Shown piece by piece: positions 35,941 through 43,244 of a stretch of DNA of 64,000 nt. Position 1 is the stretch's first letter; the number at the start of each line of letters is the position of its first letter. The stretch comes from Gammaproteobacteria bacterium. GTDB lineage: Bacteria; Pseudomonadota; Gammaproteobacteria; Burkholderiales; Rhodocyclaceae. The translations under genes were made by a program, and so were the position numbers. The stretch is taken from NCBI GenBank assembly GCA_018819515.1, contig JAHJPX010000011.1, positions 1 to 64,000 on the forward strand, read 5' to 3'. The notes under the pieces were generated by a model. That model saw only the letters and a list, made by a program, of their open reading frames with translations. It did no database searches and had not been told where the DNA came from.

Positions 35941-36582
35941 TTACCAGTTGTAGTCCGGCATGTCCCAGTCGTGGATGACCTGCTTCTGGTTGGCCTTGTA
36001 CCAGTCGAAGTTCTCCGCGTACTTGTTGGCGCCTTCGGCGTTGCCGGCACGGATGATCTTCTTCATGTCCATGAAGCCGGCCAGCAGCGCCTCCGGGCGC
36101 GGCATGCAGCCGGCGATGTAGAGATCGACCGGCAGGTAGTCGTCGAGGCGCTTGATGGTGTTGTAGGAATCCCAGTACATGCCGCCGTTGATGGTGCAGG
36201 AGCCGAGGCCGATCACGTACTTCGGGCTCTGCATCTGTTCGTAGGAACGGATGGCGCGCTTGAGCGTCTTCACCGACAGGTAGCCGGAGATGATGAACAG
36301 GTTGGACTGGCGCGGTGTCGGCCGCCATTGCACGCCATATCTGTAAGCATCAAAGCGCGGCGTCATCAGCGGCCGCATCTCGATGGCGCCGCAGCCGGTG
36401 CCGAAGCCGAGGATCCAGATCGATTCGGAGCGCGCCCAGTTGAAGAAGTCCTCGACGATCTTGATGTAGGCGGCCGGCATCACCGTCGGCGCGGCCTCGC
36501 AGTAGTAGTCGCGCAGCGGCTCGACCTCGAACTCCTGTCCGTCCGGGCCCTTCACCATGCGCTTCATCAGTTCCGGTTTCAT
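35941..36582 (-). CDS. nuoB: NuoB-like Fe-S subunit
   Basis: 213 residues. It carries the cluster-N2-type motifs GFGTGCGAIEM, GLGSCTINGGMYWDS and AGCMPRPEALL. The first motif has a single Cys, as in group-4 hydrogenase small subunits, where complex I has adjacent Cys pairs. This subunit would carry the [4Fe-4S] cluster next to the NuoD-like site. The C-terminal extension (FDWYKANQKQVIHDWDMPDYNW, cited as KQVIHDWDMPDYNW) is rich in aromatic residues. Confidence 0.88.
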   Translation of the reverse strand: MKPELMKRMVKGPDGQEFEVEPLRDYYCEAAPTVMPAAYIKIVEDFFNWARSESIWILGFGTGCGAIEMRPLMTPRFDAYRYGVQWRPTPRQSNLFIISGYLSVKTLKRAIRSYEQMQSPKYVIGLGSCTINGGMYWDSYNTIKRLDDYLPVDLYIAGCMPRPEALLAGFMDMKKIIRAGNAEGANKYAENFDWYKANQKQVIHDWDMPDYNW

Positions 36583-36589
36583 GGCTCGC

Positions 36590-37495
36590 TCACATCAATA
36601 CGATTGACAACACGCCGATCGGCACCGCCCAGATCAGGAACCAGCGGATCGACTGTTCGACGCGGAAGCGCGGGAACACCACGCCGACGAAGGCCGACCA
36701 CAAGTAGATGCAGAACACCTTCAGGAAGAACACCGGCCAGCTGGTCGCGCCGCCGAAGAAAAGGCTCATGTAGATGACCATCTTGGCGACCGGAAAGATC
36801 GCGCGGTTGGTCTGCATCAGCGCCAGATACGAGGAGTGGTATTCGGTGGGCGGGCCGATGGGGATTTCCTGCGGCGCCAGTACCACATCGAAGGGCGGCC
36901 GCATCATCGAACCGAGGAAGCCGAGCATTGCCGCGGCAACCGCCAGCGGATTGGTGAACACGGTCCAGTTGAGGATGCTGCCTTGTTGCGCGGCGACGAT
37001 GTCGGTGACCGATAACGTCTGGTATTGCAGCGCCACCGAAAACACGGCCAGCGCGAACGGCAGTTCGGCCGCGGTGACTTGCGACAGGCCGCGCGTGATG
37101 CCGATGGCCGAGTGCGGATGGCCGCTTTCCGCGGCGCCGAGCGCCATGCCCAGCGTGCCGAAGAAGACGAAGTAGAGGGCCAGGATCAGGTCGCCGGCGA
37201 AGGAGAAATTCGAGAACATCTCCGAGCCGTAGATCGAGGGCACGAACAGCAGCAGGCCGACGCCGCCGGAAAGCCGGAACACCGGGCCGAGATAGAACAT
37301 CACGCCATGCGTGATGGAGCTGCGCTGGCCGTAGTTCTTGATCAGGTCGATGTAGTTCTGCCAGACGGGAATGCCGTAACGGCGCCCGACGCGGGCGGCG
37401 ATCTTCTGGATCAGCGCGTTTTGCAGGAAGCCGAAGTTGACGACGATGAACAGCGTCAGCAGCGCGTAGGGGATTTTCATCCAGTCGAAATCCAC
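36590..37495 (-). CDS. nuoH: NuoH-like membrane subunit
   Basis: 301 residues with eight or so membrane helices. Conserved NuoH features are QKIAARVGRRYGIPVWQ, SQVTAAELPFALA and MMRPPFDVVLAPQEIPIGPPTEYHS, cited as RPPFDVVLAPQEI and GPPTEYHSSY, the quinone-pocket-like loop. GTG 37495 is preferred to ATG 37480: GAGGGGG stands upstream of the GTG and nothing similar precedes the ATG. It follows the antiporter fusion stop by 2 bp. It links the peripheral arm to the Mrp membrane module. Confidence 0.85.
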   Translation of the reverse strand: MDFDWMKIPYALLTLFIVVNFGFLQNALIQKIAARVGRRYGIPVWQNYIDLIKNYGQRSSITHGVMFYLGPVFRLSGGVGLLLFVPSIYGSEMFSNFSFAGDLILALYFVFFGTLGMALGAAESGHPHSAIGITRGLSQVTAAELPFALAVFSVALQYQTLSVTDIVAAQQGSILNWTVFTNPLAVAAAMLGFLGSMMRPPFDVVLAPQEIPIGPPTEYHSSYLALMQTNRAIFPVAKMVIYMSLFFGGATSWPVFFLKVFCIYLWSAFVGVVFPRFRVEQSIRWFLIWAVPIGVLSIVLM

Positions 37496-37497
37496 GG

Positions 37498-40400
37498 CTA
37501 GATCCCCCTCGCGAACAGATAGACCGCGACAACGAAGCCCAGCAGGTGAATCGCGTAGGTCTGGCCGTTGCCGGTGTAGAAGCGCCGCGCGATGTCGGCG
37601 CCGGTGTGCAGCGTGTCGGTAATGGCACCCCAGAACTGCGTGACGAAGGGCTGCACCAGGAAGCCGAGCGCCTTGCGGTAGGGCGCGAAGAAGTTCCAGG
37701 CGAAGTGCGTGGTCTCGGGCCGGTAGGGACGTTCGGCGGCGAAGACGATGTTGAACTGCTTGACCTTTTGCGCCTTGCGATTCACGAACAGCAGCCAGAG
37801 GAACAGGGTCATGAAGATGCAACCGACGATGATCATGATGGCGATCGGATCCCAGTAGCCGTAGGGGCTGCTGATGTTGAGTCCGCTCCAGTTCAGGCCG
37901 CCGGTGGGGAAGAACTGGTTCATGTACTCGTCGACGCGGCGCAGGGCGATGCCGGGGACGACGGCGAAGGCCAGCAGCAGGACGACGTAGATCATCTGCG
38001 GCAGCACGATCCAGAACGGCGCCTCCTTGAGCTTGCGGTGCTCGTCTTTCAACTGGCCGAGGAAGATGGTGTGGATCAGCCGGAACAGGTAAAGGAAGGC
38101 GATGGGGCCGGAGAGGAAAATGACGACCATCGGCAGCCGATACTCGGATTCGAGGATCGCGTTGTAGAAGATCCAGCGGCCGCCGAAGCCGGACAGGGGC
38201 GGCACGCCAGACATGGCGATGATGCCGATCAGCACGGCGATGAAGGACAGTGGCATCAGCGCGATCAGGCCACCCATCTGGTACATGGCGCGGGTGCCGG
38301 TGCGCTTGGCGACGCCGCCGACCGAGAGGAAGAGCATCGACTTGTAGATGTAGTGGTTGATGACGAACATCAGCGCCATCAGCCAGCCGAGGTGGTTCAT
38401 CAGCGCCAGGCCGAACAGCGCGTAGCCCATCTGGCCGATGGAGGAGTAAGCGAGCAGGCGCTTGGCGTCTTCCTGGAAGATGGCCATCAGGTTGCCGAGC
38501 AGGGCGGTGATCGCGCCGATCCAGAGCATGACGTAGGTCAGCTCGATGCCGTAGAGCTGCTGCTTGCCCATGCTCATCAGCAGGATGAAGAGGCCGAACA
38601 GACCGGCCTTGAGCAGGATGCCGGAGACCATGGGCGAGACGTCGGTCTCGGCCTCGGCATGCGCGCCGGGCAGCCAGATGTGCAGGCCGATGGCGGCGGT
38701 CTTGGTCATGAAGCCAATCGCCAGCAACAGGAATACCCAGGGCGCCAGCGGCTGGGCGACCTGCGCAAGTTCGGAGAGAGCAAAAGTCAGCCGTGGCGAT
38801 ACGCCGAGGGGAGCGCCACTGGCGGCCAGCGCGAAGCCGGCGAGGATCAGGAAGGCGCCGCCGAGCGAGAAGACGAGGTAGGAGAGCGCATGTGGCTCGG
38901 AGTGCTTGCCGCGGAGGATCAGGAAGTAGGAACCGACGGTCAGGATTTCCCAGGCGGCGAAGAAGCCGAAGGTGTCGGTGGCCTCGATCAGCATCGTCAT
39001 GCCGGCATACATCAGCATCGCCGCCGGATAGAAGCCGACGCGGCGGCCGTGGGCATGGAAGCTGGCCAGCAGTATGACCGCGCCGCCGATCAGGAAGATG
39101 ACGAAGAAGATCAGGCGCAGCGGATCGTAGTCACCCCAGGTCAGCGCGAAGTAGCCGACCAGGCCGGCGATGGCGAGCATGTTCTTGGTCCAGGCCGGCA
39201 GCCATTCGAGCAGCAGGAAGGCGAGCGCGAAAAGCAGCGGCAGGGCGAGCAGAAGGTTGCCGCGGCCAAGCATGACGTTGGCGGCGTCGCCCCACAGGTA
39301 GCCCAGCACCCAGCCGGTGACGGCGGCGACGCAGATGGCGATGACATTACCCGATGCACAGGCGATATCCTCGGCCGGCTTGTCGCGCTTGATGGTGTAG
39401 CCGAACCAGCGGAAGAGATAGGTCGCCTCGATCAGCGCGCCAAACAGGATCAGGGCCAGCAGCGCGATGCGACCTTCGGCGGCGAGTACGCGGGCCAGCT
39501 CCCATTTGGCGTAGAAGCCAGGGAAAGGCGGCAGGCCGACCAGCAGGCAGAGAAAAGTGGCGAAGGCGAAGATCATCAGCGGATGGCCGCGCAGCGCCGC
39601 CCAGGCCGAAAGTTCGCGTCCTGCGACAAGGCTGGAAAGCCAGTACAGGCCGGCCTTGGCGACCGAATGGGCGAGCAGCAGGCCGAGGGCGACGAAGCCG
39701 GTGAGGTCGCCGAGCACGTCGCGCTGGCCGAGCACGGTGAGGATGAGACCGATCTGCGCCACCGACGAATAGCCGAGCAGGCGGCGATCGTTGGTTTGCG
39801 GCAGCGCCAGCAAATTGGCGCCGACGAAGGTGACGACGCCGATGCCCGTCGCCGCGGGTAACCAGGCCGTGCCGCCGACCAGCAGGAGCTTGTCGACTGC
39901 ATAAAGCGCCGCGGCGCCGCCGGCGGCCGAGAATATCGCCGAGTAGGCCGGGTGCGCAGACTCGTAGATGTCCAGCGCCCAGCCGTTGGCCGGGAAGGGC
40001 TTCAACTCGGCGACCAGCGCCATGAACATCAGGAAGAAGGCCAGCATGAATGCCTGCCTGCTGCCCGGCAAAATGCTTTGCGCGGCATCCGCCATACCGT
40101 CGATGTTGAGCGTGCCTGTGGCGTGGTAGGCGAAGATGATGCCGATCAGCAGCAAGATCGAGATCACCTGGGAAACGATCAGATACTTGAAGCCGGCGGC
40201 CAGAGCCCGCTCGTCGTCCGAAAGCAGGATCAGTCCGCCGGTGGAAATGGCGGCCAGTTCGAAGAAGACGAACAGGTTGAAGATGTCTCGCGTGAGGACG
40301 ATGCCGCAGAAAGCCAGGGTGGCGACCAGTAACACGGCCATGGCGCGACGGCCCAGTGCGAGCAGCGCGTCTTTCATGGCCAGCGCCGATAGCAGGGCGG

Positions 40401-40668
40401 TCAGGCTGATGATCAGGGTCAACACCGCTTCCGCCAGTCCCACGCGCAGGTTGATGGCGAAGGGCGGCTCGGTCCCGGCGGTGAAGATGTCCACCGACGC
40501 GGCGCCGTCCATGGCGAACGCCCATGTCCAGTCGGCCGATATCCAGGTCATGAAGGCCAGCGCGAGCAGCGTGATCGCGTAGGCCACCCCGCGCTGTTCG
40601 TCCTTCAGCAGGCCGAGCAGAAAAGCGGCGGCAAGCGCGGCGGCGAGGATGAAGATGGCGCTCACCAT
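37498..40668 (-). CDS. Fused double MrpD/NuoN-type antiporter subunit
   Basis: 1056 residues with two complete proton-antiporter modules in one frame, about 1-490 and 495-1056. Module 1 has the key stretch ELKPFPANGWALDIYESAH and TNDRRLLGYSSVAQIG. Module 2 has GFMTKTAAIGLHIWLPGAH, a following LLKAG lysine motif and EDAKRLLAYSSIGQMGYAL. The charged residues expected for ion translocation (K/E/H) are present in both. ATG 40668 overlaps the mrpC stop by 7 bases. Two separate MrpD-like subunits (H and H') occur in archaeal Mbx; here they are one chain. A core repeat is read as GVSPRLTF (residues about 620-627) in an inter-helix loop of module 2. Confidence 0.88.
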   Translation of the reverse strand: MVSAIFILAAALAAAFLLGLLKDEQRGVAYAITLLALAFMTWISADWTWAFAMDGAASVDIFTAGTEPPFAINLRVGLAEAVLTLIISLTALLSALAMKDALLALGRRAMAVLLVATLAFCGIVLTRDIFNLFVFFELAAISTGGLILLSDDERALAAGFKYLIVSQVISILLLIGIIFAYHATGTLNIDGMADAAQSILPGSRQAFMLAFFLMFMALVAELKPFPANGWALDIYESAHPAYSAIFSAAGGAAALYAVDKLLLVGGTAWLPAATGIGVVTFVGANLLALPQTNDRRLLGYSSVAQIGLILTVLGQRDVLGDLTGFVALGLLLAHSVAKAGLYWLSSLVAGRELSAWAALRGHPLMIFAFATFLCLLVGLPPFPGFYAKWELARVLAAEGRIALLALILFGALIEATYLFRWFGYTIKRDKPAEDIACASGNVIAICVAAVTGWVLGYLWGDAANVMLGRGNLLLALPLLFALAFLLLEWLPAWTKNMLAIAGLVGYFALTWGDYDPLRLIFFVIFLIGGAVILLASFHAHGRRVGFYPAAMLMYAGMTMLIEATDTFGFFAAWEILTVGSYFLILRGKHSEPHALSYLVFSLGGAFLILAGFALAASGAPLGVSPRLTFALSELAQVAQPLAPWVFLLLAIGFMTKTAAIGLHIWLPGAHAEAETDVSPMVSGILLKAGLFGLFILLMSMGKQQLYGIELTYVMLWIGAITALLGNLMAIFQEDAKRLLAYSSIGQMGYALFGLALMNHLGWLMALMFVINHYIYKSMLFLSVGGVAKRTGTRAMYQMGGLIALMPLSFIAVLIGIIAMSGVPPLSGFGGRWIFYNAILESEYRLPMVVIFLSGPIAFLYLFRLIHTIFLGQLKDEHRKLKEAPFWIVLPQMIYVVLLLAFAVVPGIALRRVDEYMNQFFPTGGLNWSGLNISSPYGYWDPIAIMIIVGCIFMTLFLWLLFVNRKAQKVKQFNIVFAAERPYRPETTHFAWNFFAPYRKALGFLVQPFVTQFWGAITDTLHTGADIARRFYTGNGQTYAIHLLGFVVAVYLFARGI
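38786..38805 (+). repeat. Interspersed core repeat, copy 9 (inside double MrpD)
   Basis: GTCAGCCGTGGCGATACGCC, 19 of 20 matches, preceded by AAAA. Antisense to the gene; read on the coding strand as GVSPRLTF between membrane helices. Confidence 0.85.
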
Positions 40669-41021
40669 TTCAGCTCCGTGAGTTTGCCAATGTCGAGCGT
40701 GCGCTTCTTCTGATAGAGCTTGTAGGCATAGGCCAGCATCAGCGCGGTGATGCCGAGGCCGATGACGATGGCGGTAAGCACCAGCGCCTGCGGTACGGGA
40801 TCGATGATGCGTTGTGCCGCTTCGGCGGCGGGTACGGCGGCGTCGAGAATAGGCGCGGTGCGGCCGGCCATATAGCCGACGGCGACAATGACGATGTTCA
40901 CGCCGGTGTCGGCGATGGTGAAGGCGACGATCATGCGCAGCAGGTTGTGATTGGTCAGCGCACCGTAGAGGCCGATCAGGATCAGGGCGAAGCCGGTCGC
41001 CATGGCGATTTGGGCGATCAC
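40662..41021 (-). CDS. mrpC: MrpC / NuoK-like subunit
   Basis: 119 residues with three membrane helices (starts MIAQIAMATGFALILIGLYG; core NHNLLRMIVAFTIADTGVNI; third helix PQALVLTAIVIGLGITALML). Homologous to NuoK, with a conserved TAIVIG segment. It overlaps mrpB by 4 bases and the double MrpD gene by 7 bases. Typical member of Mrp cation/proton antiporters. Confidence 0.88.
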   Translation of the reverse strand: MIAQIAMATGFALILIGLYGALTNHNLLRMIVAFTIADTGVNIVIVAVGYMAGRTAPILDAAVPAAEAAQRIIDPVPQALVLTAIVIGLGITALMLAYAYKLYQKKRTLDIGKLTELKW

Positions 41022-41716
41022 AGTTCCTCCGTTTCGGAGAGACTCGCCAGCATCGACGAGAATTCGGCACCGACCTTGAGGCCGACCAGCGAATAGATCA
41101 GCGGGATCGCGCCGGCCGAGGCCAGTGCGCCCAGTTCGCCGAGCGGCAGGATGCGGTTGTCGAGGAAGCCGCCGGCGAGCACCAGACCGAGAACGCCGAT
41201 GACCACGTAGGCGAAGCCGGCGACCGACTCGACCGCGGCGATCAGGCGGTGACTGAAGTGCTTGAGCGGATCGGCCAGAAGCATCAGCAGCACGCCCGAG
41301 GCAACGACGGCGCCACCCTGGAACCCACCGCCAGGCGTGAGGTGCCCGTTGACGAAGACATAGACGCCGAGCAGCATGATCAGCGGCACGAGGAAACGGC
41401 TGCCCGTCGTCAGCAGCTCGCCCACCGGGACAGGCGGCCGTTGCGCCGTCTCGCGCCTGCGGCCTCCGGCCAGCACCAGGCCGACGATGGTGGCGGACAG
41501 GAAGAGCACCGTGACTTCGCCCAGCGTATCGAGGCCGCGATAGGTGACGATGATGGCGGTAACGATGTTGGCCGAGCCGATATCCGGGGCGGTGCGATCG
41601 GCGTAGTAGCGGGCGGTGAGATTCAGATCGCCGTCCGGCGCATAGCCGGCCAGGAGCGTGGCGAAGATGGCGCCCATGGCGAGGACCAGCGCCAGTACGA
41701 CCGCACGCCTAATCAT
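41018..41716 (-). CDS. mrpB: MbhE-MrpB fused subunit
   Basis: 232 residues. Residues 1-85 look like the small MbhE subunit (SANIVTAIIVTYRGLDTLGEVTVL, cited as IIVTYRGLDTLGE, two helices). Residues about 105-225 are an MnhB domain (PLIMLLGVYVFVNGHLTPGGGFQGG, cited as GHLTPGGGFQGG). In seven-subunit Mrp systems the first part is the C-terminal end of MrpA. ATG 41716 has GGAGG five bases upstream and overlaps the preceding gene by 8 bases. Confidence 0.86.
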   Translation of the reverse strand: MIRRAVVLALVLAMGAIFATLLAGYAPDGDLNLTARYYADRTAPDIGSANIVTAIIVTYRGLDTLGEVTVLFLSATIVGLVLAGGRRRETAQRPPVPVGELLTTGSRFLVPLIMLLGVYVFVNGHLTPGGGFQGGAVVASGVLLMLLADPLKHFSHRLIAAVESVAGFAYVVIGVLGLVLAGGFLDNRILPLGELGALASAGAIPLIYSLVGLKVGAEFSSMLASLSETEEL

Positions 41717-41978
41717 GTTCGCCTCCCTCGCGTTCGCCACTGCGTACTCGGCCCAGTACGAAGAAGAACAGGAAGGTGGTGAGGCCGCTGCCGATGGCGG
41801 CCTCGGTCATCGCGACGTCGGGCGAGGCAAGTACCAGAAATACCACCGAGGCGAGCAGGCTGAGCAGGCCGGCGGCGAGGATGGAAACCGGCAGGCCGTC
41901 GGTGCGGATCGCCACCAGCGCCGCGCCGATCATGGCGACGCAAAGCAGCAGCGTCATGGCCAGCATCAACGTGCTCAC
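41709..41978 (-). CDS. DUF4040 / MbhD-like subunit
   Basis: 89 residues, three helices, with the typical PDVAMTEAAIGSGLTTFLFF segment. In Mrp systems this domain is the C-terminal part of MrpA; as a separate gene it matches MbhD/MbxD of hydrogenase-type complexes. It overlaps mrpG and the next gene by a few bases. Confidence 0.86.
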   Translation of the reverse strand: MSTLMLAMTLLLCVAMIGAALVAIRTDGLPVSILAAGLLSLLASVVFLVLASPDVAMTEAAIGSGLTTFLFFFVLGRVRSGEREGGEHD

Positions 41979-42301
41979 GACGATTCCCCCGTGTCTTCCG
42001 CAAGGTGATCGACAACCGTCCGCGAAGCTTTCTCAGTGCCGATGCGGTGTGCCGCGCGGGCCAGTACCTGCGACGAAATCGGGTTGGTGAAGAGGATGAA
42101 AAGGCCGATCAGGAGCAGCTTCAGCGCCCACGCCGGTTGCAGGCAGCCGACGCCGGCGAGAGTCAGCAGTGTGCCCAACGTGGTGGCCTTGGTACCGGCC
42201 TGGATGCGATTGAAGACATCCGGCATGCGCAGCAGTCCCAGCCCGCCGAAGAACAGGAAGGCCGCACCGGCGACGAGCAGCAGTCCGCCGAGGATATCCA
42301 T
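41975..42301 (-). CDS. mrpG: MrpG-like subunit
   Basis: 108 residues, three helices, with the family signature LGLLRMPDVFNRIQAGTKATTLG and the FTNPISSQVLARAAH segment. Shares 4-base overlap with the DUF4040 gene and 1 base with mrpF. Confidence 0.88.
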   Translation of the reverse strand: MDILGGLLLVAGAAFLFFGGLGLLRMPDVFNRIQAGTKATTLGTLLTLAGVGCLQPAWALKLLLIGLFILFTNPISSQVLARAAHRIGTEKASRTVVDHLAEDTGESS

Positions 42302-42561
42302 TAGAACCCCCGCTCCAGATAGCGGGCGATGGCGATCACCCCGAGGAACGACAGTAGCGCGTAGATCAAGGCCACGTCCAGGTAGATGCCGCGTCCTTCG
42401 GCAAAGGCGATCACCACGATGCCGGTGATGGAAACGATGGTCAGCACGTCGAAGGCGACCACTCGGTCGGCAGCTGACGGACCCTTGAGAAAGCGCCAGA
42501 GGGCGAGAAGAAATGCCGCTCCGGCCAGGGTTGCCGCGAGGTAGACGAGCGTCTCAACCAT
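42301..42561 (-). CDS. mrpF: MrpF-like subunit
   Basis: 86 residues, three helices, with the typical KGPSAADRVVAFDVLTIVS region. It overlaps mrpE by 8 bases, as in other Mrp operons. Confidence 0.88.
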   Translation of the reverse strand: MVETLVYLAATLAGAAFLLALWRFLKGPSAADRVVAFDVLTIVSITGIVVIAFAEGRGIYLDVALIYALLSFLGVIAIARYLERGF

Positions 42562-43051
42562 ACATCACCTCGAGATAGTGTTCAAAGCCGGCGACGATGT
42601 TCGCTGTCGCCGCGTCGATGTCGGTCGATTCCACCGTTACCCAGTGGATGTAGAGCCATTCGTCACGCAGCTCGACCGTCAATGTACCGGGCGTCAGCGT
42701 GATCGAGTTCGCCAGCAGCAAGCGTCCCATGCGGCTCTTGAGTTTGGTGCGGACCTTGACGATGCCCGGGGTCACCGGCAGCGAAGGCGACAGCACGATC
42801 GCTGCCAGCCGCAGGTTCGACTTGACCAGTTCCTTGAGGAAATACAGGACATACACCGGGGCCGTGGCAAAGGCGCGCGGCGTGGCGCGAAATTCGGAGA
42901 AGACGGATAGCGAGTTGCGGAACAGCAGGGCGATGACGAGCGCAGCGACGAGTCCGACGAGGACGACGTCGGTAGCCAGCGAAGCGTTCAGCAACCCCCA
43001 GAAGAGAAGCAGGGCCGCGAAGAGCAGCGCGAAATCCTTAAGCTTTGACAT
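42554..43051 (-). CDS. mrpE: MrpE-like subunit
   Basis: 165 residues. Two N-terminal helices are followed by the conserved cytoplasmic segment YFLKELVKSNLRLA, PGIVKVRTKLKS, LLANSITLTPGTLTVEL and LYIHWV. It starts the operon; ATG 43051 was chosen because residues upstream in the open frame look non-coding. The operon order E-F-G-D-(E/B)-C-(H/H')-NuoH-B-C-D matches Mbh/Mbx gene order closely. Confidence 0.88.
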   Translation of the reverse strand: MSKLKDFALLFAALLLFWGLLNASLATDVVLVGLVAALVIALLFRNSLSVFSEFRATPRAFATAPVYVLYFLKELVKSNLRLAAIVLSPSLPVTPGIVKVRTKLKSRMGRLLLANSITLTPGTLTVELRDEWLYIHWVTVESTDIDAATANIVAGFEHYLEVMYG

Positions 43052-43244
43052 CACTCCGCTTGTACTCCAATGGTTCTGTGGGCGTAGGAACCGTCGGGGT
43101 GGCCGACATGACAAATGTGACAGCAAATTACTCTATAAACCCATTCTAATACCACGATGCAACCAAGATGCTGCACCGCAATTGACTTGGGTCAACTGAT
43201 CGAACAGTCGCGGGATCGCGAGGAGATGGAAGCGGCTTGTTCCG

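Noticed and set aside
34218..36582. Active NiFe hydrogenase
   Set aside because: Second CxxC is missing in the large subunit and no hyp or protease maturation genes are present in the window.
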